A stretch of 64,000 nt of DNA from Aradus depressus (GCA_963662175.1 OY759215.1:10033079-10097078), one strand, 5' to 3'. Positions 1 through 10,892 are shown, numbered from the stretch's first letter. The notes: a model not told the origin generated them from the sequence alone. Translations and numbers: made by a program.

Positions 1-307
1 ACTTTTCTTTTTTATTGTTATATTCTATAGAATGTTTTATCAGATATGTTATTTTTGAAGCTTTATATTTCATTTATTATTATATTTACGAGTATAGATT
101 TTATTTTATGTTATTTATTGAACTTATTGCCTGAATTATTTGTTATCTATATATTTTTTTATAGTTATACCTTTTAATGCCTGTCGCCTGTCTTGGTGAT
201 TACAATTTTGTAGATTTTGACTATATGATGGGGGTTTTGTAGACTGTTGATGAGGGCAACTACTCGATTAATTAATCAGTGAATTGTACTTTCTTGGAAA
301 CGAGTGA
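1..307. other. AT-rich sequence, nothing recognised
   Basis: No open frame, tRNA-like box or inverted repeat was found. It leads directly into a family A copy. Confidence 0.5.
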
Positions 308-572
308 ATAAATGAACCCCATAAGGACGACAACTGATATTCAGCCGAATTGGTTAACGGGAAGGAGGGGGCTTATAGGAGTCTTAATCAAATACCCCAA
401 TAACTGTTGAAGTAATGAGTGTATTGACACGAAATTTAGCATTCACAAGTACCTCAATAAGACACTTATTAATTTTCAACTAAATCGGTATTAGTTTCAG
501 AGAGAAAGAAAACTTAGTTGATTAATTTGCCTTGGGGAAGTATGTATCGCCCGTGATTCAATGAATGGCAGA
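308..572 (+). repeat. Family A repeat, 3' part
   Basis: Carries the landmarks AAGGACGACA, TTCAGCCGAATTGG, a G-rich run and GGGGAAGTATGT near the 3' end. Module 3 and the terminal CCCGTGATTCA segment are present and the 5' third is missing. The architecture is described at 20112-20688. Confidence 0.8.
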
Positions 573-1045
573 CCTACATATCATTCTGCAACTTTGTGCG
601 AAGTTTCAGTTAGATTAACCGGGGAGGTTGTGGGGTAACTTGTAAATAGGGTTTCGTATACGATCTTCAACCTACAGAACCCCTAATAATGAAACAAAAA
701 TACAAAAAGAAAGTGGGTGCCTTGGTTGGTTGTACGTCGAAGTGATGAAGATAAAGTGAAGTCGGGAGGGGGCCTCGTCTCTCCTCTTCTGTCTCATCCT
801 TACCACGTCTAAAGATGACAGCAGATCTATGTCTTCTTGAAGGTCAAGGTCCCTCTGCTACACGTGCTACTCAAATTTATATTTTTTAACTATTTCAGCC
901 CATAATTAGTTATAATTTTAGACTAGCAGATTTCCCGGCGTTGTCCGGTAGTAATACTAAGTTGTACTTCTATACCGGGAACTGAATTACATGCGACACC
1001 CGGACAAAGTACAAAAAGCTTCCTCTTTCCCACCTCCTCCCTTAG
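573..1045. other. Mixed repeat debris
   Basis: No gene was seen. Positions 650-695 (TTTCGTATACGATCTTC, then AACCTACAGAACCCCTAATAA) match 8755-8800 in the same orientation at roughly three quarters identity, so this is a fragment of another dispersed family ('family D'). Confidence 0.5.
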
Positions 1046-1424
1046 AAAAAAAAAAGGTCGATGAATAACTGTAATATAAGAATGTACTTCCCCAGAACGA
1101 ATTAATCAATTAACTTTTCCTCCCCCTCCAGAATTAGTCGATCATTTGGGATAATAATCAATAGTTGAATTACATAGAAGTTTCTAAATTTAGTGTCGAT
1201 AAATTCATTATATATCAGCAGTTATTAGGATTTTTGAGTTGAGCCCCTGAAACCCTCCCCTAAACCCTTCCTTCCCTTCGGCCGATATCGCTGAAATTTA
1301 AGAGGTTATATTCTTATCCGTTTTAAACTTTAAATATGAAATTTCATGTCTATACATTTATTACATTTGCAGTTATTCGAGTTTTTTTTTATTAAGCCTC
1401 CCCTATAACTGGGGAAATAGTAAT
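1046..1424 (-). repeat. Family A repeat, near complete
   Basis: Read on the minus strand it runs from the terminal GCTATAGGGGAAG-like 5' end (about 1424) through two modules to the GGGGAAGTACATT end and T-run (about 1046). It contains GTCGATAAATTCATTA and GCAGTTATTAGGATTTTTGA, which are the minus-strand forms of the module junctions. Confidence 0.8.
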
Positions 1425-1452
1425 ATGGATACTATCGAACTCTTCTCCTGGA

Positions 1453-1641
1453 AATGATAATCCACACACTATTGTATAAAATGATAAGCCACACATTATT
1501 GTATAAATTAATAAACCACATATTATTGTGTAAAATGATAAGCCACACATTATTGTATAAATTAATAAACCACATATTATTGTGTAAAATGATAAACCAT
1601 ACATTATTATATAAAATAATAAGCCAAACTTTATTGTGTAA
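1453..1641. repeat. Tandem repeat, 27-bp unit, about 7 copies
   Basis: The unit is close to ATGATAAGCCACACATTATT plus GTATAAA. Two unit variants alternate, giving a 54-bp higher-order step (units near 1481, 1535 and 1589). Because 27 is a multiple of three, short frames stay open on both strands across the array. I take these frames as by-products, not genes. Confidence 0.85.
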
Positions 1642-1773
1642 AAAAAAATGTGTGCTTACCACCACCAGCGCCCCTCCAATTTAAGATTGTTGGATGCCTC
1701 ATAGTCTATATTCTAAGTTAGATTATCCTTCAGATAATAATCCTGTAAGTTTCTTGAAATAAGCAAATATTTT

Positions 1774-2212
1774 AAATAAGTAATTAGATTTATCAGTCCA
1801 ACATATATATATATATATTTTTTTTTTTTATAAACCACAACTAGTTTCGGCAATTTGTTATCTTCAGGTGGTGAATCTGAACATACATAAATCAAAAATT
1901 AGATTAGAATTTACGAGCTTTTACAGTTTATGTCCATCAATAACTAAATAAATAAGTTAAAAATAAAATATAACAATTTAAAAATACGTAACAATTACCA
2001 AAAGTACAATAAGTTAAAATATTTGAATTAAAAACAGTATAATATTATTGTAGGTACTGTTTTTAATTCAAATATTTCAACTATTCAAATATTTTTTTAT
2101 ATAAAAAATAAAATAAAATTTAAAAAAAAATATATATATATATGTTGGACTGATAAATCTAATTACTTATTTAACAAGCTAGTCCACTACATCTGCCTAC
2201 CACCAAGAAAAA
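1774..2212 (-). mobile_element. Foldback element M1 with hammerhead-like motif
   Basis: Inverted arms at 1774-1815 and 2131-2173 share AGATTTATCAGTCCAACATA. An inner palindrome is centred near 2055 (AAACAGTA ... TACTGTTT). A single-copy tail of about 39 bp follows the right arm. The whole is bracketed by the 13-bp direct repeat AAGCAAATATTTT at 1761-1773 and 2213-2225. On the minus strand at 1844-1868 the left arm carries CTGAAGAT, a decayed stem-loop, then GCCGAAAC. No protein is encoded. The long TSD and one-sided tail argue against a simple cut-and-paste MITE. Confidence 0.7.
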
Positions 2213-2292
2213 AAGCAAATATTTTCGTATAATGTCCGGAAGAAAAATAAAACACCTTCTCGCTCTTCAAAAATAGGATATATGTATTTTTG

Positions 2293-2425
2293 AATCGACA
2301 AAAAATGTAGTACATATAAGGATTCAGAAGCACCTGTGTTATTCAACTACTGTTTTAAAGGGAGAGCGATAACAATTGATTAATTCGTTTTGGGGGAGTA
2401 CATTGCCGATTAATCACCGACGTTT
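2293..2425 (+). repeat. Family A repeat, 3' end
   Basis: Module 3 landmarks (GGATTCAGAAGC, CAACTACTG, GGGAGAGCGA) lead to GGGGGAGTACATTGCCG and the T-run at 2418-2425. The next copy starts within a few bases, so 2293-2852 is a head-to-tail pair. Confidence 0.85.
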
Positions 2426-2426
2426 T

Positions 2427-2852
2427 TTTTACTCCCCCAGCTATACGACGTATTGGGGCTATGTAATCAGTCAAAAATTCGATGCGGAGTTTTCAAAGAA
2501 TTTCATTTTCCTACCTCTCTATTCCAAAAATGAAAAAAAAAATTCAATGTGTCTGTGACACTCTAACTCCCGATAGAATGAGTCGACCACGAAATTGAAT
2601 ACCTCTAACGATGACACCTATCGAATTTCAGCTAAATCGGCCTAAGGGGAGGGAGGGATTGGGAGGCTTAACTCAAAATCTCCAGTAACAGCCGATGTAA
2701 TTAATGTATCGACACAGAATTTAGTATGAGGCATTTCTTATGTAATTTAATGATGAATATTAGCGCCAAGGGTCGGCTGGTTTTGGAGAGGGAGCAAAAA
2801 ATTATTTGATGAATTCGTTCTGGGGGATAAAATGGCCGGCAGTGCCTCCTGG
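2427..2852 (+). repeat. Family A repeat, near full length
   Basis: Begins CCCCCAGCTATACGACG and continues with TATGTAATCAGTC, CCAAAAATGAAAAA, AACTCCCGATAGAATGA and the ATCGGCC plus G-rich block. It ends GGGGGATAAAATGGCCGGCA. One internal module has been deleted, giving about 425 bp. Confidence 0.88.
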
Positions 2853-3214
2853 TAGTTGGGTAAGTATCAGGAACTATGCCAGTGTCTTCTTCTCCTGTCC
2901 TCTTCCTGGTATTTCCGACTGATTCCTTCCCGACCATCCTCTTTCATTATCCTGTTCTGATTCATTCTACCGCCCTTCTTAGAACATACTGAGATGGAGG
3001 GGACGAGTCAACACGAAGTGCTTCCACCATGCAAATGGCATTAAGAAGACTTCTCTTCTTGGAAGTCTGTTAAGTCATATTAAGTCCCCTTCCCAGAAAT
3101 AGGCACGATACTTATTAGGATCCTATATTCAATTAAGGCCCAACTGTAACATTTTCGTATTTTCTTCAGATAAGTTGCTTTAATACTCGCAAAACTAGGA
3201 AGAGTTGCTCTTTT

Positions 3215-3792
3215 CATATGTGTTAGTAAGATGTCTTCCCACTATTTTATTTTTTACCATAACCGGTCTTCAACGCAACAGCGTCATCATCAGTGGAACA
3301 TCTATGATAGAATAAATATAACATACAAATAATGAAAAGTATAAATCTTAAAGCATCAGGTTACAGAGTAACAAAATAGAAACTTACCCCACCCACACAG
3401 CGTAGCGGTTAATGGAGAACTGGCATAGCTCAAAGGGATGGGGATAGCTATGTTCACTCACTCTACATACAAAAACATTCATTCAAATATACACAATAAC
3501 TATAAAATGAATCTCTACATAATAGTAAGATATCTCTGCAATATAATACAATTTACGATACATCCTAAGGAATTTTTGTCATCAAATATAATAAATAAAA
3601 ATAAATAAATACAATTAAAAAAAAAAGTTTTTATTTTGTTACTCTGTACCCTGATGCTTTAAGATTTATACTTTTCATTATTTGGATATTATATTTATTC
3701 TACAATAGATGTACCACTGATGATGACGTTGCGTTGAAAACCGGTTATGGTCAAAAATAAAACAATGGGAAGACAACGTCTTTTATTTCTAT
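3215..3792 (+). mobile_element. Foldback element FB-1, 578 bp, 13-bp TSD
   Basis: Terminal inverted arms of about 150 bp (3228-3376 and 3632-3781) share ACAGAGTAACAAAATA, AAGCATCAGG, AATAATGAAAAGTATAAATC and the ends TGTCTTCCCA. Direct repeats GAGTTGCTCTTTT at 3202-3214 and 3793-3805 flank the element. The right arm at 3717-3744 reads CTGATGA, T, a GACG/CGTT stem with loop TTG, then GAAAACCGG. The left arm has the diverged inverse. The centre includes ACCCCACCCACACAGCG and is shared with the copy at 45811-46367. No coding region was found. Confidence 0.8.
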
Positions 3793-3805
3793 GAGTTGCT
3801 CTTTT

Positions 3806-4941
3806 ATTCAGTGCGAACGTGTAGCACAGTCGAACATGTTCTTGAGATGACCATGTATTAATCTGGTTGTACCATTATGTGAAAACTCATTATTGAAGTT
3901 TTGATCAATTAGAGTGAGAGAGCGTCTCTATAAGGGAGTCTAGTTCATTATACTATAGGGGTGTCTTGATGGAAAGGGGCGTGTTGCAGAAATACTCAGA
4001 CAAAAAAAAACAATTATAAACATATTCACATAGACATTATGTTATGAGTACACATTTAAACAAACAAAAAAAATGTGTGTACTTATATAAAAAAAAGTGA
4101 AAAAATGAATATGCTCAATGACAATTTTGACTGAGACATTATGAGCTCTTGAACGTGGTTATGGAGGCGACATGACTATCCGAAAGTCTAAAGCAAAAGA
4201 GATTTTTTTGGTGTGGAAGGAGTTTTTAGGGATATCAAATTGAGTTTGTAAACTAAACTTCCTATAATTTTCTCTGTGACTGTTAGAGTCAACTAGGTGA
4301 ACTTTTGTATATTTGTTTTATTGGAATAAAATTTTTCCTTCCGCAATTAAACAATCTCGCGGGACCCATGTTCCGGTTAAGAGGGGGTCCGCAATGGAGA
4401 GGTTAAAATGGATTTACTATGCTTTTCGCCGGGGCCTAGACATAATCGTCCGTTAAGAGAATTTCCACAGTATAAAGCAGATGGGAAAATGTGGCTCAGA
4501 ATTTGGACGGGTTTGAGCGCCCCCCTCTAAATAGTTGTCTACGCCATTTGATTTATGAATGAAATGTTATGTTGTGAACTGAATTTGTCCTATGAAGCTA
4601 GGAGGTTCAAGGGGACATGTGCACCGTGTTACTTTTAGAGACGGCTCTCTATCTCGTCTACTATAAATATAACGTACAGAATGCCAACCAGTCATGCCAA
4701 AATTCACTGTCTGTCCTCACTTCAAATCATTCATACATCTCTTCTTCGTTGGGATGGCCTTTACAATGAGAAGGGAATGGAGAAGGGGGTGTTGTGTTTA
4801 GAGTGACTATCTATTGATAAGGGAAGTTGAGGTTCGAATCCTCACTTGAAAGATATCCTTGGATGTCGTTTATATGATAGCTTGTGTTCATGAAAAAAAA
4901 AAAAAAAAATGTCACTTTTGAATACATACTATTAAGAAAAA
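3806..4941. other. No gene seen; small tRNA-like trace
   Basis: AT-rich sequence without a sustained open frame. Around 4786-4850, GAGGTTCGAATCCTCAC looks like a T-arm/B box of a tRNA-derived repeat, but no cloverleaf can be closed and it is not called as a tRNA. Confidence 0.5.
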
Positions 4942-5106
4942 GAACAGAAAAATTGCTAGTAGTTGAAGGGTGCGCAAGCTTATATGAAGGCCCTCCCTAC
5001 CGGTAAGGGCAGCGTGGTGCTCTACACTACAGAACAGAAATATTGTTAGAAGTTGAAGGGTACGCAAGCTTATATGAAGGAAGGGAACCGGGTGCTCTAC
5101 ACTACA
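4942..5106. repeat. Imperfect tandem duplication
   Basis: The block GAACAGAAAAATTGCTAGTA to GTGCTCTACACTACA (4942-5030) is repeated at 5032-5106 with a ~14-bp deletion. A third start (GAACAAAGG) follows. It shares GTTGAAGGGTNCGCAAGCTT and has no coding value. Confidence 0.8.
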
Positions 5107-5132
5107 GAACAAAGGTGTCGACCCATCATTTA

Positions 5133-5400
5133 GATAGTTATTATGAATCATGCTCTTGCTTTAACGACGAGGACATATCGCCTACTACCAGAGCGCTCTT
5201 TTGTCGCTCTGGTGGACATGAGCCTGACTCTATTGTGGGTGTCCGAAATTTTGCATACCCGGGTTTATTCTCCTAAGGAGTCTTTAACGAGTTCCTGACA
5301 TCGTACAGGCTCGAGACCATCGCTTAACGTCCCCTCTGAAGGATGGCATGCTCAAGGTCCTTTTCACCTCCCAGATAAAAGCGAGCGGATTTGAGGAACG
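5133..5400 (-). mobile_element. SINE-1 copy, 5' truncated
   Basis: Minus strand: CTCCCAGATAAAA (about 5388) through the GACGTTAAGCGATGGT and CGAGCCTGTACGATGTCAGG blocks to CCAGAGCGACAAAAGAGCGC and TAGTAGGCGATATG. The tRNA-like head is missing. Confidence 0.85.
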
Positions 5401-5948
5401 GCGAACATTTATTTTCCATAATAATTTCATGCGATGAATGAGGACCTATAAAAAAAATACTCAAAGTTTTCATATGATTACACAACTTTCTCTTTGGGAA
5501 AGTATTTATTAAATTTATTTATTTATTTTTCCGTTTTACTTATTTATGTATGAGAAAATAGAGTGAGTAATTGGCCAATGTGTGTGTCTGTGGAATGACT
5601 GTTGATTTGGTCATTCTACTCGTTAGATGTGGGTTGTTCACATCGCTCCCATATTCGAACAGTCATTGTTCCTAACAAGACGTTGTTCATCTGAAAGTGC
5701 AACGAACGATGCACCCCACTCCATCACACATCACACGTGTTCCTTCGTCTTTCTCCATCTATGAGAGAGTAGAGTTACAGAAATTTCTCAAGGTAAATAA
5801 CCACAACGTAAGAATCACTTTTATTTATGGATTAGAATAAAATTATTTTAAAAAAAACTATATGGGCTTCCTAATATTAGAAAATATATGCATCTACTTA
5901 ACTACATTGCATAACGTTAGTTAAGGTCAAATATCATTAAACTTAACA
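5401..5948. other. No gene or named repeat recognised
   Basis: AT-rich sequence; no frame with protein-like composition. Confidence 0.45.
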
Positions 5949-6045
5949 ACCCATGGTCGCATGGTTCCACTATAGTCGCGGGTTCTCATCCCTCAGACAC
6001 AAGGCTAGACAGTGAAGAACGTCCTTAGCTAGGTGAGACATCAAT
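5949..6045 (+). repeat. Dispersed repeat family E, possible tRNA-related
   Basis: The segment CTCAGACACAAGGCTAGACA plus GTGAAGAACGT (about 5990-6022) is found in inverse orientation at 10330-10361. Just upstream, CGCGGGTTCTCATCC resembles a degraded Pol III B box. This could be a second SINE family, with low certainty. Confidence 0.5.
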
Positions 6046-6054
6046 CAATTTTTT

Positions 6055-6377
6055 TTTCAGGGGGGAGGGGGGTCTTGTAAAACGTTACGATGCGTTACAG
6101 GGGCGGGAGGGGGGAAACTAGGGAACAAACGAAAAAATCTCCCAAGTTGGCAACCCTTTTCGTTCGTCTCTTGTTTTATTTATTATTACCGCAAACGCGC
6201 TTAAAACAATAACAAAGGTATTTTAGCGACTTTCCGGTACTTTGCGCAACATAATTGTGACTTTTAGGTAAAAATGTTTAGGGAGGGGGGTACAGAAAGA
6301 CGTTATGGCGCGTTACATGGGGGGAGGGAGGGTCAAAAATTTTCAAAAATTGCGTTACGTAATACTTGAACGCCCCC
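6055..6377. mobile_element. G-rich MITE-like element
   Basis: Both ends carry poly-G blocks next to GCGTTAC (AACGTTACGATGCGTTACAG near 6080 and GGCGCGTTACATGG near 6310). The right end is ATTGCGTTACGTAATACTTG then AACGCCCCC. Ends of this type occur in short non-autonomous insect elements, which is remembered and not verified. No TSD could be fixed. Confidence 0.45.
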
Positions 6378-6812
6378 TTAGTTGGGAGGCTCAACTCAAG
6401 AATTCTAATAATTACCTATAGAAAAAATGTATTGACAGGAAATTTTATAGATGTGGCCTTCCGTAAAGACAACCCCTATTGATTTTCAGACAAATCCGTC
6501 AAAGGGAAGGGGAGATTAAGGGAGAGACTTAACGCAAATAACTGCCGATGTAATGAATGTATCGACATTAAATTTCATATTTGAAGTCAAAACCCAATAA
6601 GGATATAATTCAGCAATACTCGTGAAGGAGGGGGGGGGGGGGGGGGGGGGTTGAGGTAAGGGGGCTCAATTCAAAAATCTTAATAACTGCCGATGTAATG
6701 TTATTATACAAAGTTTAGTATGAGGATTTAGGAGCTCCTGGAGCTCCTATGAAAGTCAACTGTTGAATATTATGGGGAAGTACATTGCCAATGATTTACC
6801 GACAACATTTTT
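6378..6812 (+). repeat. Family A repeat with 24-bp poly-G
   Basis: Three modules are recognisable (ATGTATTGACAGGAAATTTT, TAACTGCCGATGTAATGAAT twice) with the end GGGGAAGTACATTGCCAATG and T-run. The purine-rich site of module 2 has grown into an uninterrupted G-run at about 6627-6651. Confidence 0.88.
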
Positions 6813-6911
6813 TGAAATAGTTTATTCCTTTTTTCAGTTATATTATTTAATGCATTATTTTTAATTCCTCAAAATTTGTTACCGATTCGTTATATTTAAT
6901 CTCCAGGTGGC

Positions 6912-6938
6912 CTGATGATAAGAAAATCTTGAACGCCG
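6912..6938 (+). other. Hammerhead-like core motif N
   Basis: CTGATGA, then T, then AAGA-AAA-TCTT (4-bp stem, 3-base loop), then GAACGCCGG. It has the same layout as the motif in foldback families H and FB-1 and lies just upstream of an A-run at 6952-6965. The surrounding repeat family is not otherwise recognised. Confidence 0.4.
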
Positions 6939-7354
6939 GCTAGTCGCATGAAAAAAAAAAAAAAAGTCGTGAGAATTGACTACATCTATTCAAACTGCCT
7001 TCTAATCTTCCATGAGATGCCTATTTTTCAATAATTGCAGACAACAAAGGTCGAAGAAAGTGTTATCTTGTCGCGCCGGAGAGTCACGCCTGGGCTAGAC
7101 ATCAATTTCATCTTGCCATAAATGTAGATTTATCTGCGAGCCATTTCTCGAGCCAACACGGTCACAGATAAACATTGAAAAGTATGGAAAACTTATACAA
7201 TAAATTTGCGTTATTCAATGACTTCCCAGTTGGAGAAGACACCCTCACCTCATCCTGAGTCAGGCTCATCCAATTGACCTGAAAACATTATAGCCTTCTC
7301 TCTGAATAGGAAAATCATCTATTAGTAGGTTCGTTTGTCTGCGAATAGGAACTT

Positions 7355-7662
7355 CCGGTGCAGGTAGCTCAGTGGTATGCGTGCTTGCTAACATTCACCC
7401 GGCCGAGGTTCTTAGGTTTTTTTTATCTGAGAGGGAGAAAAGCCTTTTGCACGCCGTCTTTCGGATGGGATGTTAAGCGATGGTCCCGAGCCTGTGCGAT
7501 GTCAGGTACTGGTTACTGGTTAAAATCCTTTACCCTAAGTGAATAAACCTAGGTAGGCAAAATTTAGGACTCCTAGTGTAGAGTCAGCCTCTTGTTCACC
7601 AGAGTGACAAAAGAGCGCTCTGGTAGTAGGCGATATGTTATCGTAGTCACAATAACTACTAA
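7355..7662 (+). mobile_element. SINE-1 copy, nearly complete
   Basis: The A box region is GGTAGCTCAGTGGTATGCGT. The B box is partly deleted (ACCCGGCCGAGG remains). The body blocks ACGCCGTCTTTCGGATGGGA, GATGTCAGGTACT, GGTAGGCAAAATTTAGGACT and GAGCGCTCTGGTAGTAGGCG follow, and it ends CACAATAACTACTAA. Confidence 0.9.
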
Positions 7663-8210
7663 ATGGATTTTCTTTTTTTTTTTAAATTTACAAAGAGATA
7701 TTTACAACTGTATAAAGAATATATACAACAAGCAAATGTACTAAATGGCAATGTCAAAATGTGAAGAGAGATGATAACCCAATGGCACTGAGTCGCATTC
7801 ATTTATGGCTAATCACTCTCTGATCTAAGAATTCTTGGCCATTAGCGCTTAAGGCGTCGTTCGGGAAGTGTGGCAGAAGAGAGGGTATGGACTAGAGGAT
7901 TAATGTGTGGGTTACTGAAGAAGGAAAATAATTTAATGTATAATCTGTATTTATTCCGTGACAAAGGGAATATTGAAATCAGTGTGAAGCGTTTTGTTGG
8001 AGATGTAATAAGGAGCATTGGCTATTGTACTAAGCATATTGGATTACAAGGATTTGAAGCTTTGTCACAACCCCATAGTTCAAGTCCATAAGTTCACATA
8101 AGCTTGAGTATTGCGTTATATATTAGTTGTTTCGTTCTCAGAGTAATTTTGATCTTTTGTCCAGTAGTCTTAGTAACAGTAACACAATATTCTACACAGA
8201 AAATGTGAAG
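7663..8210. other. No gene recognised
   Basis: A 73-codon open frame at 7870-8091 has no recognisable domain or codon bias. Confidence 0.4.
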
Positions 8211-8335
8211 ATGATGTAGTGAGAAGTGATCATTCTACAGATTGCAAAATAAAAATGTAGTCTGACCTCTCACAGCTTTTATTATTTTATGCTAGCCAAC
8301 TTTCGAGGTTGCCCTCGTTATCAGCCAATCTGATA
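8211..8335 (+). repeat. Dispersed repeat family C
   Basis: GATGTAGTGAGAAGTGAT, GTAGTCTGACCTCTCACAG and TTTATGCTAGCCAACTTTCG recur at 34497-34560 in direct orientation and at 34648-34700 in inverse orientation. Confidence 0.7.
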
Positions 8336-8379
8336 GAACATTTCAAAAGAACATAACTCAAAAAAGAAATTAATAAATA

Positions 8380-8633
8380 AAATAAAACTCCATTAAATAT
8401 AAAATGTAAATTAAACTCCCCTCCCACAAGTCTCCCTTTTCCTAGGGTTCTGGGCACACATAAAATTTCGTGTCGATACGTCCATTTTATCGGGAGTTAG
8501 TCACACATAAACACACACAGATAGATAAGAAATCCTTTTTTTTTTCAGATTCAGGTTGAAGAACATGAAGTTTTGGTTGGTAAATTCAATCAGACCGATT
8601 ACAGAACTTCCCTTATACTTCATTTAGCTGGGA
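8380..8633 (-). repeat. Family A repeat, 5' half
   Basis: The minus strand starts at the CCCAGCTAAATGAAGTATAA-like 5' end near 8633 and runs through the microsatellite-like GTGTGTGTTTATG to CGATAAAATGGACGTATCGA and the first G-rich block. Confidence 0.78.
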
Positions 8634-8754
8634 AGTCCAGGAATGACTTAGTCTAACTGATTACGTCATATTCAAAAAATGTCTACAATCTACAGCTATG
8701 AATCTTTGTAGGACAGACAGAGAGACAGACAGTTAAACGTCATAGACTTGTTAA

Positions 8755-8800
8755 AATGTTTTCGTATTGCGGTCTTCGACCTACGAGCTCCTAATAAATT
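8755..8800 (+). repeat. Family D fragment
   Basis: TTCGTATTGCGGTCTTCGAC plus CTACGAGCTCCTAATAAA parallels 650-695. It is preceded by GACAGACAGAGAGACAGACA. The parent element is unknown. Confidence 0.5.
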
Positions 8801-9099
8801 GGACCAGAACGTGTTGTTGGTTACTTACTGTTAAAATGTTTCTTATTATCAGTAGGCACGCTATCCTCTGGGACGATAGAATCACGCCAAGCCTGGCTTC
8901 CTATCCCACCTTATCATCTCAAGTATTCCATCTGACCTCGAATTTCAGTGGAAAGGTCAATGTCAAAAATCGAATGGACGAGATCAAACGAACTGTCTCA
9001 CGAACCTTTCGGAACGGTCAACAATTTCATTGGTATTTTATGAATGTACTTGAAGAAATGTATCAAAATGAAAAAAATTCGTTTTTCTGAGGGATTCTT

Positions 9100-9760
9100 G
9101 TGTCTTGAAACCTGACAATGTGGTAGTTAGGGTGGCCCTTATTTTGAAAAAGTTTAAATTTCTCAGACCTCCACCAGGAATTTTGTTTAGAATGTTGAAA
9201 AAATGCTACCTGAATTTTTTCAGATTTTTTTGACCATATTAACCAGTGCCTGTAAGGTGTTAAAGTTTAACATTGAGTTTAAATGGAAATTTTGCGATTC
9301 GAGAGACTTTAGAGCGTCACTTTTGGTGCCTCGAATGTATTGTTCTGAAATTTCGTATTCTTATGTTTTGGGGGTCCCTGAATTCAAATTTGATGTCAAA
9401 AATCAAGTTTTGACTGTTACACTTGTCAAAAAACTGTCATTAATTTTAACTAATAGACTATTTTCTCAAAAAATCCATTCGTGATGTGATTTTATAGGTT
9501 TTAGAGGTTGCTGATTTCAAATTTGATATAAAAAAACTGTCAAATTTGTGTACAATTTAATGAATACATTTTTCAATAATGTGATTATATATGATTTAGG
9601 GGCAGCTGAATTCAATTTTAATATCAAAAATTGATTTTTGACATTTCCGGTTGTCAAAAAACTGTCAATAATTAAAAAATTAAAAACATTATTCTGAATC
9701 TATTAATTAGTCTTCCAATGATATAATTTGATGTCAAAGATCAATTTTGCATAGCACATA
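9100..9760 (+). repeat. Diverged, AT-rich tandem-like repeat
   Basis: The phrase GAATTCAAATTTGATGTCAA followed by CTTGTCAAAAAACTGTCA begins near 9380 and returns in altered form near 9512 and 9610, so the units are uneven (about 130 and 100 bp). Two short open frames here (8767-9090 and 9203-9484) have no recognisable domain and lie inside the repeat texture. Confidence 0.5.
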
Positions 9761-9762
9761 GT

Positions 9763-9835
9763 ATAAATATAATATACATACAAATAATGAAAAGTACAAA
9801 TCTCAAAGCATCAGCGTACAGAGTAACAAAATAAA
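9763..9835 (+). mobile_element. FB-1 foldback fragment
   Basis: ATACATACAAATAATGAAAA, TCAAAGCATCAG and ACAGAGTAACAAAATA match the inner part of the left arm of the element at 3215-3792. Arm ends and centre are absent. Confidence 0.75.
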
Positions 9836-9983
9836 CAGCAGTGTGAGAGACTGGTCCCAAACTAAGGGAAGTAGCTGCCCTGTAACAGATATATTGTAAA
9901 ACGTTGTTTTATTATATTATATTCATGTGTATTTTATTTTATTTATTTTTTAACTCTTTGATAATATTAATATCCCCCCCTTC

Positions 9984-10076
9984 CGCCTCTTCTAATCACC
10001 TTCTTTCCCTTGGCTAATCGGCAAAAAACTTATAGATGTCGTCCTTATTGGGTTTTGAATTTTGAAATAAGGCTGT
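9984..10076 (-). repeat. Family A fragment
   Basis: The minus-strand module 2 piece, TTCCCTTGGCTAATCGGC followed by TAGATGTCGTCCTTATTGGG, is recognisable on its own. Confidence 0.7.
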
Positions 10077-10324
10077 TACTCTCCCACCTATGAAGGACGT
10101 ATAGCTCCATTATTATTTTATGCTAAGTTTCACTAAGCCCCATGAACATTTACATTTGTTGAAGTTTTACGAGCTTACTTCAAGTTTTACGAGGCTTTCT
10201 TCAACTAAATATTCAATCTCTCATTCTTTCACCACAAGGAGGCTCTGTAAAACTGGAACACTTTCTTTACAACTTGGTCATGGGAACGACTTTTTTTGCT
10301 TCTTGTACTAAGCTCGAGACCTAA

Positions 10325-10370
10325 CTAAGCACGTTCTTCACTGTCTAGCCTTGTGTCTGAGATGTCACGT
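10325..10370 (-). repeat. Family E fragment, inverse copy
   Basis: ACGTTCTTCACTGTCTAGCC plus TTGTGTCTGAG is the reverse complement of 5990-6022 over about 32 bases. Confidence 0.65.
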
Positions 10371-10455
10371 CGGGGAATAGTTTGCTAAAACTGGTGAAAT
10401 CGGCACCCTGTTTTTTTTTAAAACGCTTTGGCACCATGGATTTGAGGATCACTCA

Positions 10456-10752
10456 TTAAAAAAAGTCGTTGGTAAATCGCTGACAATGTACTTCCCCAGC
10501 ACGAATTAATTTGTTAAGTTTTTGCTCTCCCTCCAAAACCTTTTGGTCTAAAAATGATAGTTGACTTGCTTAGAAAGTAAATTATTATTATTATAGTTAA
10601 TTTTATATCGATACATTCATTACATCGCCAGTTATTCGGGTCGTTTTGGAATCAGGTGGTCGGATAAGATGAAATTCTGGTGATAATCCAACATCGACTA
10701 ATCCCCTGATTACATAACTGCCCGTATACTTTGTATGGCTGGGGAAGTAGTA
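10456..10752 (-). repeat. Family A repeat, both ends, middle deleted
   Basis: The 3' end (AAAAAGTCGTTGGTAAATCG, ATGTACTTCCCCAGCACG) and the 5' end (TTTGTATGGCTGGGGAAGTA at 10733-10752) are both present, with only part of one module between them (about 300 bp). Confidence 0.85.
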
Positions 10753-10892
10753 CCTACCAACTATGAATGTCTCGGTATCACATTTTGAAATATAAAAAAG
10801 TATCAAATTGGTACTTGACCTTATTGTCAAAATACTGTTAATAATAGCTAAGCTAATATCACTCTTAAAAACGTTAAATTTACTTGACATAT

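Noticed and set aside
1453..1641. CRISPR-like array
   Set aside because: Units are contiguous without unique spacers, and the DNA is eukaryotic.
1392..1684. Overlapping short proteins on both strands at 1.4-1.7 kb
   Set aside because: Direct consequence of a 27-bp tandem unit lacking stops in several frames.
4786..4850. tRNA gene suggested by GAGGTTCGAATCCTCAC
   Set aside because: Only the T-arm-like part is convincing; no acceptor or anticodon stem can be formed. It is probably an old tRNA-derived repeat.
10120..10311. Short protein at 10.1 kb
   Set aside because: 63 codons of repeated GAAGTTTTACGAG-type DNA, no domain or context.
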